Below are positions 50,093 to 58,183 of a DNA stretch of 64,000 bases, piece after piece. The notes beneath the pieces were generated by a model that did not search any database, had not been told where the DNA came from, and saw only the letters and a list, made by a program, of their open reading frames with translations. The position numbers and the translations under genes are program-made. The DNA comes from Oryzicola mucosus (GTDB lineage: Bacteria > Pseudomonadota > Alphaproteobacteria > Rhizobiales > Rhizobiaceae): positions 62,001-126,000 of the forward strand of contig NZ_JACVVX010000005.1 of NCBI RefSeq assembly GCF_014534685.1. Reading direction: 5' to 3'. How positions within the stretch are numbered: the first letter of the stretch is position 1; each line of letters starts with the position of its first letter.

Positions 50093-50394
50093 TTCTCCTT
50101 GAACGACATCACCCTGAACTCGGTAATGATGTCCGCCTGGAATTTCACGTAGAGGATCAAGTCGCGGGCCGGAACATGGTAGACATCCTGCCAGACGCGA
50201 TGATCGGAAAAAGTCGTCATCGACTTGAAGAACATCGACCGCTCGATACTTGCGATTGTCACGATCACTGCGTGCCGGTCGAATCCCAGCCCGATTGCGT
50301 CCCGAAGAGCTGATGACGTCATCGCAAGCGTCTCTGCCGATCCGAGAACGGTACGGATCGCGTCAAGATCGTAAGTTGGACGCCTTTTCTCCAT
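50089..50394 (-). CDS. mqsR: MqsR-type mRNA interferase toxin
   Basis: 101 residues, near the 98 of E. coli MqsR. The stretch RSMFFKSMTTFSDHRVWQDV, then Y-H-V and LILYVKFQADI, with ending SFKEK, follows the MqsR pattern closely (K-S-M-T-T-x-S-D-H-x-x-W-Q-D-V-Y). The family has a RelE-like fold and cuts mRNA at GCU sites in E. coli. It begins 43 bases from the mazG stop and overlaps mqsA. Confidence 0.87.
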   Translation of the reverse strand: MEKRRPTYDLDAIRTVLGSAETLAMTSSALRDAIGLGFDRHAVIVTIASIERSMFFKSMTTFSDHRVWQDVYHVPARDLILYVKFQADIITEFRVMSFKEK

Positions 50395-50406
50395 CGGCTA
50401 AATAGT

Positions 50407-50423
50407 GCCACCATTAAGGTGGC
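50407..50423 (-). promoter_or_regulatory. Candidate mqsRA operator
   Basis: GCCACC - ATTAA - GGTGGC is an exact 6-bp palindrome 13 bases before the mqsR ATG, within the 43-base gap. MqsA of E. coli binds AACCT/AGGTT palindromes; the ACC/GGT core is shared. A possible -35 (TTGCTT) lies just upstream, so the site would sit in the promoter. Confidence 0.5.
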
Positions 50424-50437
50424 GAAGCAAGAGCAGC

Positions 50438-51262
50438 CTAGTCCCCCGCCTTGGCCTTCTGCCAGAGCGCTTCCATCTCCTCCAGCGTCGCGGCTTCGAG
50501 CGTGCCGCCGCTGTCGACAACGGCTTTTTCCACTGCATGGAAGCGGCGGCGGAACTTGTCGTTGGTGCCGGCCAAGGCAGCCTCGGAATCGAGTTTGAGA
50601 TGGCGTCCGAGATTGACCAGCGCAAACAGCACGTCGCCGAATTCGTCCTTGATCGACGCCGAGTCGCCCTTGGCCATGGCTTCGCGCATCTCGGCGATTT
50701 CCTCTTCGATCTTGTCGAGGATGGGAGCGGCTTCGCCCCAGTCGAAACCCACCTTCGCGGCCTTTTCCTGAAGCTTCAGAGCGCGGGTGAGAGCCGGCAG
50801 GTTGACCGGCACGCTGTCCAGAAATCCCTTGCCGTGGTCTTCAGGATCGAGCCCGCGTGCAAGGCGTGCCGCGCGCTTTTCGGCGCGTTCTTCTGCCTTG
50901 ATCCGGTCCCACATGCCCTTGGCCATACCAGCGCCGCGCGCCGTCTCGTCGCCAAAGACATGCGGATGACGGCGGATCATCTTTTTTGTGATCGCTTCCA
51001 CAACATCGCCGAACGCAAAATCACCGGCCTCTTCAGCCATCTGCGCGTGGTAGACGACCTGGAGCAGCAAGTCGCCGAGTTCGTCGCGCAGATCGTCGCG
51101 GTCGCCGCGCGCAATCGCGTCGGCCACCTCATAGGCCTCCTCGATCGTGTAGGGCGCGATGCTCTTGAAATCCTGCTCTATATCCCACGGACAACCGCTC
51201 TGCTTGTCGCGCAGCGCGGCCATGATCTCGATCAGGCGGGAAATGTCTTTGGAAGGCTTCAT
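50438..51262 (-). CDS. mazG: Nucleoside triphosphate pyrophosphohydrolase MazG
   Basis: 274 residues from ATG at 51262 (MKPSKDISRLIEIMAALRDK). Two tandem MazG domains: the first with CPWDIEQDFKSIAPYTIEEA, then DLRDELGDLLLQVVYHAQMA; the second with EEIAEMREA and KDEFGDVLFALVNLGRHL. The E-x2-E and E-x2-D metal ligands are present. It hydrolyses non-canonical or excess NTPs to monophosphates. In relatives it follows hflX; mqsRA separates them here. Confidence 0.95.
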   Translation of the reverse strand: MKPSKDISRLIEIMAALRDKQSGCPWDIEQDFKSIAPYTIEEAYEVADAIARGDRDDLRDELGDLLLQVVYHAQMAEEAGDFAFGDVVEAITKKMIRRHPHVFGDETARGAGMAKGMWDRIKAEERAEKRAARLARGLDPEDHGKGFLDSVPVNLPALTRALKLQEKAAKVGFDWGEAAPILDKIEEEIAEMREAMAKGDSASIKDEFGDVLFALVNLGRHLKLDSEAALAGTNDKFRRRFHAVEKAVVDSGGTLEAATLEEMEALWQKAKAGD

Positions 51263-51377
51263 CGCCGGATAGTACATCCAGACGGGGTCGGCGCGCCTGC
51301 CGGACGGCGGCGTTGTCCACAGGGTTGTTGGCGCGCAAAGCCGTTGACGCGGGCGGATGACGGGAGCAGGAAGAGCC

Positions 51378-51755
51378 ATGCTCAACATTGCTTTCGTCGC
51401 TGTCGGCGGCGCCATAGGCGCTACGCTTCGTCATCTCATCAACGGCCTTGCGCTCAGGCTGCTCGGCCCCGGCTTTCCATGGGGCACCATGGCGGTCAAC
51501 ATCGTCGGCGCTTTCGTCATGGGCGTGTTCATCGAGATGCTGACGCGGCGCTTCGGCGCGTCGAACGAGTTGCGCTTGTTCGTAGCCACCGGCATTCTCG
51601 GCGGCTTCACCACCTTCTCGTCCTTTTCGCTCGATTTTGCCGTTTTGTGGGAACGCGGCGCGGCTCTTCCGGCGCTCGGCTATGCGCTGGCGAGCGTGAT
51701 CGGCTCCATATTGGCGCTGTTTTTGGGATTGTGGCTCGCAAGAGCGGTCGCATGA
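51378..51755 (+). CDS. crcB: Fluoride ion channel CrcB/Fluc
   Basis: 125 residues from ATG at 51378 after gcaggaagagcc; a start at 51357 is in frame. Four membrane segments and the Fluc signatures VGGAIGATLRHLI, WGTMAVNIVGAF, GGFTTFSSFSLD are all present. Fluc exports fluoride as an antiparallel dimer. No fluoride riboswitch is recognisable upstream. Possibly first gene of the crcB-rlu-HAD-atp12 run. Confidence 0.93.
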   Translation: MLNIAFVAVGGAIGATLRHLINGLALRLLGPGFPWGTMAVNIVGAFVMGVFIEMLTRRFGASNELRLFVATGILGGFTTFSSFSLDFAVLWERGAALPALGYALASVIGSILALFLGLWLARAVA

Positions 51756-51791
51756 TGCTATCTGGCCGGTTTGAGAGAACAGGCGAATACG

Positions 51792-52775
51792 ATGGCAGGC
51801 GTCGAACAGATCAAGGTTGAACCCGGTGAATCCGGCATGCGGCTCGACCGCTGGTTCAAGACGCATTTTCCGGGGCTGGGCTTCGGGCATTTGCAGAAGC
51901 TGCTGCGCTCCGGCCAGATCCGCGTCGATGGCGGCCGGGTGAAGGCCGACACGCGCGTCGAGCCTGGTCAGCTCGTCCGCATCCCGCCGCTGGAAGTGGA
52001 CAAGAAGGGCGCCGATCAGATGACCGGCCACAGCATCCGCCACCAGGACGACGCCGACGTCCTGGCCAAGATGCTGATCTATGAAGATCCCAAGGTGTTC
52101 GTCTTCAACAAGCCCGCCGGCCTCGCCGTGCAGGGCGGTTCCGGCGTGTCGCGCCATGTCGACGACATGCTCGAAGCCTGGCGCTCCAAGAAGGGCGAGA
52201 AACCGCGCCTGGTGCATCGGCTTGACCGCGATACATCGGGCGTCCTGGTCGTGGCGCGGACGCGTCTGGCGGCGATGAAGCTTGCCGAATCCTTCCGTCA
52301 CCGCGAGACCAAGAAGACCTATTGGGCGCTGGTGAAGGGTGTACCGCCCAAGCGCGAGGACAAGATTTCGACCTGGCTGATCAAGGAATCGACCATCGAC
52401 GGCGACCGTATGCGTGTGGCCGATCACGGCGAGAAGGGCTCGGATCACGCCGTCACCTATTACCGCGTCATCGAGCAGGCCGCCCGCACCATGACCTGGC
52501 TGGAGATGGAGCCCTATACCGGCCGCACCCACCAGCTTCGCGTCCATGCCGCCCATATCGGCTGCCCGATCATCGGCGACCCAAAATATTTCGAGGCCGA
52601 CACCAATTGGGATTTCCCCGGCGGTCTGCAGAACCGGCTGCACCTGCATGCCAGGCGCATCGTCATTCCGCATCCCGACAAGGGCACGATCGACGTCACC
52701 GCGCCGATGCCGCCGCATATGCGCCAGAGCTGGAACCTGATCGGCTTCGACGAGGCGAACGCGGAGCCGGAATGA
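51792..52775 (+). CDS. RluC/RluD-family rRNA pseudouridine synthase
   Basis: 327 residues from ATG at 51792. An S4 domain (about 14-70, MRLDRWFKTHFPGLGFGHLQ) is followed by the catalytic domain with the nucleophile D145 in VHRLDRDTSGVLVVA. The end motif YTGRTHQLRVHAAHIGCPII is typical of RluC. It isomerises uridines in 23S rRNA; RluC is the closest type by layout. Its stop overlaps the next gene (ATGA). Confidence 0.92.
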   Translation: MAGVEQIKVEPGESGMRLDRWFKTHFPGLGFGHLQKLLRSGQIRVDGGRVKADTRVEPGQLVRIPPLEVDKKGADQMTGHSIRHQDDADVLAKMLIYEDPKVFVFNKPAGLAVQGGSGVSRHVDDMLEAWRSKKGEKPRLVHRLDRDTSGVLVVARTRLAAMKLAESFRHRETKKTYWALVKGVPPKREDKISTWLIKESTIDGDRMRVADHGEKGSDHAVTYYRVIEQAARTMTWLEMEPYTGRTHQLRVHAAHIGCPIIGDPKYFEADTNWDFPGGLQNRLHLHARRIVIPHPDKGTIDVTAPMPPHMRQSWNLIGFDEANAEPE

Positions 52776-53440
52776 AGCTCGTTCTTTTCGATTGCGACGG
52801 TACGCTGGTCGACAGCGCCGGGATCATCCATGACTGCATGGTCTCGACCTTCCGCGAAGCCGGCCTGCGCGAGCCGGACATGGCCGAGACAAAGGGCGTT
52901 ATCGGCCTGACGCTGAACCTTGCCATTGCGCGCCTGCTGCAGCGCGCGCTTGATCCTGAGATCGAGCATCTGACGGCGCGCTACAAGTACAATTTCCAGG
53001 CGCATCGCCTGCTGCCGGGTTTCCACGAGCCGCTCTATGACGGCATCGCGCCGCTGCTCGAAAGCCTTGCGCGCCGCGATGACATCCTGGTCGGCATGGT
53101 GACGGGCAAATCGCGCCGCGGCGTGCAATCCGTGTTCGCCACGCATGGCTTCGGCAGCCAGTTCATCGCCGTCCGCACCGCCGACGATTGCCCGTCCAAG
53201 CCGCACCCGGCGATGGTTCTGGAATGCTGCGCTGATACCGGCATCGATCCGGCATCGACAATCGTGGTCGGCGACGCCATTTATGACATGCAGATGGCAC
53301 GCAGCGCCGGTGCTAAGGCGCTCGGCGTCGCCTGGGGCTATCACCACGCCGAGGGCCTGACGGCCGCCGGCGCCCACGCAATCCTGCATGCGCCTGCCGA
53401 TCTGGCGGCCCATCTCGGAGAGGAGACCCGATATGCGTGA
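52772..53440 (+). CDS. HAD-family hydrolase (phosphoglycolate-phosphatase-like)
   Basis: 222 residues. Motif I D7-C-D9-G-T-L-V (LFDCDGTLVDS), motif II VTGKSRRG, motif III with lysine in CPSKPHPAMVLE, and motif IV VVGDAIYDMQMA are intact. It is a haloacid-dehalogenase phosphatase with a cap domain (C1). Substrate unknown. Overlaps the pseudouridine synthase gene before it and the ATP12 gene after it, so the three are coupled. Confidence 0.9.
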   Translation: MKLVLFDCDGTLVDSAGIIHDCMVSTFREAGLREPDMAETKGVIGLTLNLAIARLLQRALDPEIEHLTARYKYNFQAHRLLPGFHEPLYDGIAPLLESLARRDDILVGMVTGKSRRGVQSVFATHGFGSQFIAVRTADDCPSKPHPAMVLECCADTGIDPASTIVVGDAIYDMQMARSAGAKALGVAWGYHHAEGLTAAGAHAILHAPADLAAHLGEETRYA

Positions 53441-54221
53441 CATTCTCACCGATCTCGACGCCGGCTTCGTGTCCGATCCCGATCCGGTGCGCCGCGCGCA
53501 GATCCAGATGCGCACGCCGCTGCCCAAGCGCTTCTACAAAGAGGCCGGGGTGGCCGAGACCGAGCACGGCTTCGCCGTCCAGCTCGACGGCCGGCCGGTG
53601 CGCACGCCGGGCAGGGCGGTTCTCGCGCTGCCGACCCACGCCGCCGCCACGCTGGTCGCGCAAGAATTCGCCGCGCAGGCCGAGCACATCGATCCTGTAT
53701 CGATGCCGGTGCTGCGGCTGGTCAACACGGCCATAGACGGCGTCGCCGACGACCCGCAGGCAGTGCTGGAAGATATTCTGCGCTTCGCCTCCACCGACAT
53801 GCTCTGCTACCGCGCCGACAGCCCGGAACGGCTGGTGCAGCGGCAGAACGACATCTGGGACCCCGTGCTTGACTGGGCGCGCTCAGCGCTCGGCGCGCGT
53901 CTGGTTCTGGCCGAAGGCGTCATGCATGTCGAGCAGCCCCGCGAATCGATCGCAGCACTCGGCGTCCATCTGTCCCTGCGCCAGGAGCCGCTGCGACTGG
54001 CCGCGCTTCACCTCATGACCAGCCTGACCGGCTCGGCGCTTCTGGCGCTGGCGGTGGATTTCGGCGAACTGACGGGCGACGAAGCGTGGCTGGCCGGCCA
54101 TGTCGACGAAGACTGGCAGATCGAGCAATGGGGTCATGACGCCGAGGCGGTGGCGCGCCGGGCCGCCCGCAAGCGCGACATGATGGCGGCCGTCGCCCTC
54201 CTGGAAGCGCTCAAGGCTTGA
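53433..54221 (+). CDS. ATP12 family F1-ATPase assembly chaperone
   Basis: 262 residues from ATG at 53433, overlapping the HAD gene by 8 bases. The family pattern RFYKEAGVAETEHGFAVQLD, then GRPVRTPGRAVLALPT, and RFASTDMLCYRADSPERLVQ is clear. ATP12 binds the F1 alpha subunit during ATP synthase assembly in alphaproteobacteria and mitochondria. Last gene of the run, followed by a terminator. Confidence 0.93.
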   Translation: MRDILTDLDAGFVSDPDPVRRAQIQMRTPLPKRFYKEAGVAETEHGFAVQLDGRPVRTPGRAVLALPTHAAATLVAQEFAAQAEHIDPVSMPVLRLVNTAIDGVADDPQAVLEDILRFASTDMLCYRADSPERLVQRQNDIWDPVLDWARSALGARLVLAEGVMHVEQPRESIAALGVHLSLRQEPLRLAALHLMTSLTGSALLALAVDFGELTGDEAWLAGHVDEDWQIEQWGHDAEAVARRAARKRDMMAAVALLEALKA

Positions 54222-54242
54222 GATCAGAAATCCGGCAATAAA

Positions 54243-54271
54243 AAACGGCCCTGGGGGTCTCCCGGGCCGTT
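54243..54271 (+). terminator. Terminator-like hairpin after atp12
   Basis: AAACGGCCC and GGGCCGTT frame a short centre (tgggggtctcc), giving an 8-bp stem with a weak T end. It lies between atp12 and the convergent DUF2735 gene and could serve both. Confidence 0.6.
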
Positions 54272-54293
54272 CACAGGCAAGCGTATGGTACAG

Positions 54294-54491
54294 TCAGTGG
54301 CTGCGGCTGGGATCGTCCTTGTCGAGCGCTGCCTCGTGATACCATCCGTCGATATCCACGAAATCAGCCGAGCGGCGGACGAGCAGGTCCGTGACCGGAA
54401 GGCACTGGCCCTGGAAACGATCGGCGGTTGGACGCGTCCGCTTCGGGAACGCGAAAATCTTGGCCGACTCTCTCTGAATGTTTGCAGTCAT
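54294..54491 (-). CDS. DUF2735 family small protein
   Basis: 65 residues beginning MTANIQRESAKIFAFPKRTR and ending with WYHEAALDKDDPSRSH. The N-terminal T-A-N-I-x-R-E-S-A-K-I-x-x-F-P block and the final W-Y-H-E-A-A pattern match DUF2735, a short rhizobial family commonly found divergent from glnII, as here. Role unknown; the location suggests nitrogen-regulated expression. An NtrC-type palindrome lies 59 bases upstream. Confidence 0.78.
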   Translation of the reverse strand: MTANIQRESAKIFAFPKRTRPTADRFQGQCLPVTDLLVRRSADFVDIDGWYHEAALDKDDPSRSH

Positions 54492-54549
54492 GTCGGTTCT
54501 CTCGGTTCGGTGACGTTAAGTCTGTGTACCTTGAATCCGATATAGGGCA

Positions 54550-54566
54550 TGCACGTTATTTGTGCA
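54550..54566. promoter_or_regulatory. NtrC-type binding palindrome
   Basis: TGCAC - gttattt - GTGCA has the exact arms and 7-base spacing of the enterobacterial NtrC consensus (TGCACCAWWWTGGTGCA). It lies in the divergent gap 54492-54885 between DUF2735 and glnII, about 220 bases before the glnII sigma-54 promoter, a normal enhancer distance. Confidence 0.75.
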
Positions 54567-54785
54567 ATATGCCTTAAAAATTATCAGTTTATGCCTATTT
54601 TTTAGACTCGACTTTATCTGCTGAATCCTCAGGCAATATTGGGCTAATTTTTGGGCAGGATGTTTTTGCAGAATCGGATTCCGCCTTGTCGGTAAAACGC
54701 CGCACATCGATTACGGTTGCATTTTTCATCGATTTTCCAAAAGCTTATAGGAATAGAGCCGAAATCTCGCGGTGTTTTTCCAGAC

Positions 54786-54801
54786 TGGCACGCTCATTGC
54801 T
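54786..54801 (+). promoter_or_regulatory. Sigma-54 promoter of glnII
   Basis: TGGCACgctcaTTGCT is a perfect -24/-12 element (TGGCAC-N5-TTGCW). Transcription should start near 54813, about 73 bases before the glnII ATG. With the NtrC site upstream it predicts induction under nitrogen limitation. Confidence 0.93.
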
Positions 54802-54885
54802 TAACAAGGGAGGGGTCGGTCCACTGAGACCGGCATACGCGTCCAGCGTGTCCAATTTCTTTGAACTGGTTTACGAGAGGCCGGC

Positions 54886-55926
54886 ATGACTAAGTACAAA
54901 CTCGAATATATCTGGCTCGACGGGTACACCCCGGTTCCGAATCTGCGCGGCAAGACGCAGATCAAGGACTACGATGAGTTCCCGACGCTGGAGCAGCTTC
55001 CTCTCTGGGGTTTCGACGGCTCGTCCACGATGCAGGCCGAAGGCCGTAGCTCTGACTGCGTGCTGAAGCCGGTTGCGATCTATCCCGATCCGGCCCGCAC
55101 CAACGGCGCCCTGGTGATGTGCGAAGTGATGATGCCCGATGGCGTCACGCCGCATTCGTCCAACGCCCGCGCGACCATCCTTGACGATGAAGACGCCTGG
55201 TTCGGCTTCGAGCAGGAATATTTCTTCTACCAGAACGGCCGCCCGCTCGGCTTCCCCGAGCAGGGCTATCCAGCGCCGCAGGGTCCGTACTACACCGGCG
55301 TCGGCTACTCCAATGTGGGTGACGTTGCTCGCGAGATCGTCGAGGAACATCTCGACCTCTGCCTCGCCGCCGGCATCAACCACGAAGGCATCAACGCCGA
55401 AGTGGCCAAGGGCCAGTGGGAATTCCAGATCTTCGGCAAGGGCTCCAAGAAGGCCGCCGACCAGATCTGGATGGCCCGCTACCTGTTGCAGCGCCTGACC
55501 GAGAAATACGGCATCGACATCGAGTATCACTGCAAGCCGCTCGGCGACACCGATTGGAACGGTTCGGGCATGCACTGCAACTTCTCGACCAAATATATGC
55601 GCGAAGTCGGCGGCAAGGCCTATTTCGAAGCGCTGATGGCGCAGTTCGAAAAGAACCTCCACGCCCATATCGATGTCTACGGCCCCGACAACGACAAGCG
55701 CCTGACCGGCAAGCACGAGACCGCCCCGTGGAACAAGTTCTCCTATGGCGTTGCCGACCGTGGCGCCTCGATCCGCGTTCCGCACTCCTTCGTCAAGAAT
55801 GACTACAAGGGCTATCTGGAAGACCGTCGTCCGAACTCGCAGGGCGACCCCTACCAGATCGCTTCGCAGGTCCTGAAGACGATCTCGGAAGTTTCGACGG
55901 AAGCTTTCGCCAAGGCCGCTGCGTAA
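54886..55926 (+). CDS. glnII: Glutamine synthetase type II
   Basis: 346 residues. Eukaryotic-type GSII: KLEYIWLDGYTPVPNLRGKT at the start, then WGFDGSSTMQAEGRSSDCVL, EQEYFFYQNGRPLGFPEQG and GSGMHCNFSTKYMREVGG. It makes glutamine from ammonium and glutamate and is not adenylylated. Rhizobia carry it beside the GSI enzyme (glnA, 59477-60886). Promoter is sigma-54 type. Closed by a terminator shared with the acyl-CoA dehydrogenase-like gene. Confidence 0.97.
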   Translation: MTKYKLEYIWLDGYTPVPNLRGKTQIKDYDEFPTLEQLPLWGFDGSSTMQAEGRSSDCVLKPVAIYPDPARTNGALVMCEVMMPDGVTPHSSNARATILDDEDAWFGFEQEYFFYQNGRPLGFPEQGYPAPQGPYYTGVGYSNVGDVAREIVEEHLDLCLAAGINHEGINAEVAKGQWEFQIFGKGSKKAADQIWMARYLLQRLTEKYGIDIEYHCKPLGDTDWNGSGMHCNFSTKYMREVGGKAYFEALMAQFEKNLHAHIDVYGPDNDKRLTGKHETAPWNKFSYGVADRGASIRVPHSFVKNDYKGYLEDRRPNSQGDPYQIASQVLKTISEVSTEAFAKAAA

Positions 55927-55945
55927 GCGCACCGCGAGCTAGATA

Positions 55946-55979
55946 AAAAGCCCGCCGGGACTTTCCCTGGCGGGCTTTT
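55946..55979 (+). terminator. Bidirectional terminator after glnII
   Basis: AAAAGCCCGCC - gggactttccct - GGCGGGCTTTT: an 11-bp stem with A and T ends between convergent genes. Confidence 0.87.
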
Positions 55980-55996
55980 CTTTTGTCCGCAAACGC

Positions 55997-57154
55997 TCAG
56001 AAAATGTTTGCCGTCGGCAGCCCGAGCGCGGTGGCTCCCGCATATTCCGACTGCGGGCCGGACTGCATCGGATGGTAGCGCGCGCCCTGAATGTCGCGGA
56101 ACCGGCGCTCCAGGCCCTGGTCGCGATAAAAACCCGCGCCTCCGGCCAGTTCCATTGCAAGCTCCACGGCCTTGATCGCGTTCTCCGCCACCAAATTCCG
56201 CCCGATCATCACCTCGTTGACCGTGTCGGCCGATGGCGCGTTGCGCTCCACGGTGTCGAGCATCCATCCATGGGCCAGTTGCGCGGCGCGCAGGGCGGTG
56301 TCCATCCGCCCGGCAAGCGTCAGCGTGTGCTGCGTTTGGCGCTTCTTCCTGGCAAGCTCGATGGCGATGTCACGTGCGCTCTCGGCGACGCCGAGATAGG
56401 CGGCGTAGATCAGCGGAAAGGCAACTGTCGCAATGACCTGGAACAGTGGATGCCATTCGCCGGCGGTGCGGGTGACGGCTACGCTGGTGTCCGGAACGAA
56501 GAGGCCTTCGATCAGCACGTCGTTCGAGCCTGTGCCGCGCATGCCCAGCGTGTGCCAGGTGTCGAGCACCTTCACCTCCGGTGCCTTCATCGAAACCGGG
56601 AAATGGATCACCATGTCCGGCCCGCCGTCGCCCTTGACCACGGCCGTCGTCATCAGCACGTCGCCAGCTTCGGCGCCGGAGGTGAAAACCTTGCGCGCGG
56701 TGATGCTGTAGCCGTTCTCAACCTTGACGGCCCAGCCGGAGCCGCCGATCCAGTCGGACCCGCCGCTCGACAAGAGAACGATGCGGTCATTGGCGATCCG
56801 CTTCAGCAACGGCTCGACGGCCGCGACTTTCTGATGCCGCCACCGCCATGCGGGAATCGCCACCTGATGGGTGTGCATGGCAAAGGCCAGAGCGGTCGAT
56901 CCGCAATGGTGGGCGATCTCACGCAGCATGCCCGCCAGGTGCCGGACATCGGCGCCGCCGCCGCCCAGCTCAACCGGCACGCCGGCCTCGATCAGCCCGG
57001 CCTTTTTGAGATCGGCATAATTGTCAGCGACGAAACGGTCATTGTCGTCATGCGACGCGGCGCGGTCGGCGAAATTCGGCCCAAGCGCGCGGACGACAGT
57101 CATCAGATCGTGGCCGGGTGTATCGGCCGTTTCCGTCAACAACGGATTGGTCAT
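55997..57154 (-). CDS. Acyl-CoA dehydrogenase-like flavoprotein
   Basis: 385 residues from ATG at 57154 with a perfect ribosome site (aaggaggagacc). It has the three-domain acyl-CoA dehydrogenase fold: N-terminal helices with GLIEAGVPVELGGGGADVRH, the beta domain with ITARKVFTSGAEAGDVLMTT and DTWHTLGMRGTGSNDVLIEG, and C-terminal helices with AMELAGGAGFYRDQGLERRF. The late R-D-I-Q-G-A-R-Y-H-P pattern is shared with the DszC/SfnC-type monooxygenases, so a flavin oxygenase role is an alternative. It is divergent from an HxlR regulator, which probably controls it. Confidence 0.85.
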   Translation of the reverse strand: MTNPLLTETADTPGHDLMTVVRALGPNFADRAASHDDNDRFVADNYADLKKAGLIEAGVPVELGGGGADVRHLAGMLREIAHHCGSTALAFAMHTHQVAIPAWRWRHQKVAAVEPLLKRIANDRIVLLSSGGSDWIGGSGWAVKVENGYSITARKVFTSGAEAGDVLMTTAVVKGDGGPDMVIHFPVSMKAPEVKVLDTWHTLGMRGTGSNDVLIEGLFVPDTSVAVTRTAGEWHPLFQVIATVAFPLIYAAYLGVAESARDIAIELARKKRQTQHTLTLAGRMDTALRAAQLAHGWMLDTVERNAPSADTVNEVMIGRNLVAENAIKAVELAMELAGGAGFYRDQGLERRFRDIQGARYHPMQSGPQSEYAGATALGLPTANIF

Positions 57155-57332
57155 GGTCTCCTCCTTCTGGGATCGTGATGCAGGCAGGTTGGCGCAATCC
57201 TCACATCGCTTCCAGTTCACGAACTGTACTGGTCGTGCCCTGTCGGCGCTGGCATCCCCCAATCGAGCTGCTTGGCAGGGAGGCTCCAGAGGCGTATCCT
57301 TACTCTGCACGATGTCTGAGGAGGACATGGCG

Positions 57333-58025
57333 ATGGAGGAGCGCGGAGGCTACGGTCAGTTCTGCCCGGTCTCCATGGCTGCGGAAGTTCTGTGCACGCG
57401 CTGGACGGCTCTGGTGATCCGCGAGCTTCTCTGCGGCACGACACGTTTCAATGATCTTCGCCGCGGCGTACCGCGAATGTCGCCGGCGCTCCTTTCGAAG
57501 CGGCTGAAGGACCTCGAGAAGGCCGGCATCATCGTCGCCGTGCCGCGCGGCACAGGTGCGGTCGAATACCATCTGTCGCCGGCCGGCGAAGATCTGCGAC
57601 CGATCATCATGAGCCTGGGCTTCTGGGGCCAGCGCTGGGTGGAATCCGAACTTTCCCTGAAAAACCTCGATCCGTCTCTGCTGATGTGGGACATGCGTCG
57701 CAACCTGAACCCGGAGCCGTTGCCGCCCGGACGCTGCACGATTCAGTTTCAGTACCCGGAACTGCCGGATTCGCGGCAGAATTGGTGGATGGTCATCGAC
57801 GGCGGCGAGGTCGATCTGTGCGGCTTCGATCCCGGTTATGAGATCGACCTTCTCGTGCGCAGTTCGCTGAAGACCATGACCGCGATCTGGATGGGTTTCG
57901 TGAAAATCCCGCAGGAGCTTTCAGCCGGCCGCCTGGAACTTGAGGGCGATCGGCAGGTGGCGGGCGCCATGCAAAAATGGCTTTCGCTCAGCCCCTTCGC
58001 GCCGGAGCCGAGACGAGTGGCTTGA
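57333..58025 (+). CDS. HxlR-family transcription regulator
   Basis: 230 residues from the ATG at 57333, placed 8 bases after GAGGAGG; ATGs at 57312 and 57327 are alternatives. An HxlR winged helix occupies residues about 8-100 (CPVSMAAEVLCTRWTALVIR, then FNDLRRGVPRMSPALLSKRL). The C-terminal 110 residues form a second domain (WWMVIDGGEVDLCGFDPGYE, SCP2-like by pattern) that may bind a ligand. Divergent from the acyl-CoA dehydrogenase-like gene with a 178-base gap, so likely its regulator. Confidence 0.87.
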   Translation: MEERGGYGQFCPVSMAAEVLCTRWTALVIRELLCGTTRFNDLRRGVPRMSPALLSKRLKDLEKAGIIVAVPRGTGAVEYHLSPAGEDLRPIIMSLGFWGQRWVESELSLKNLDPSLLMWDMRRNLNPEPLPPGRCTIQFQYPELPDSRQNWWMVIDGGEVDLCGFDPGYEIDLLVRSSLKTMTAIWMGFVKIPQELSAGRLELEGDRQVAGAMQKWLSLSPFAPEPRRVA

Positions 58026-58183
58026 GGCCGGGCGGAGCTTGTTGAGCGTCGTAATTTTCAAAAAAATTTTGAGAAGAAAGAAATTTATAATAAAATATTC
58101 ATCGCACAAAAATCGCAGTATGTTTCCCAAAAATTCTAATTAAAGAAGTATTTAATAAATAAATTAATAACATAAAATTTTGT
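58026..58183. other. Strongly AT-rich intergenic patch
   Basis: Nearly all of this stretch is A/T (for example ttataataaaatattcatcg), against the GC-rich background of the window. It has no gene or clear repeat. It flanks the 3' end of the nuclease gene and supports the idea that this gene was acquired. Confidence 0.6.

Noticed and set aside
51263-51377. Fluoride riboswitch before crcB
   Set aside because: The conserved GGNGATG start and pseudoknot pattern were not seen in the 115-base gap.
55997-58025. A new catabolic system made of the flavoprotein and HxlR pair
   Set aside because: A divergent enzyme-regulator pair is common, and no further pathway gene adjoins it, so no system is claimed.
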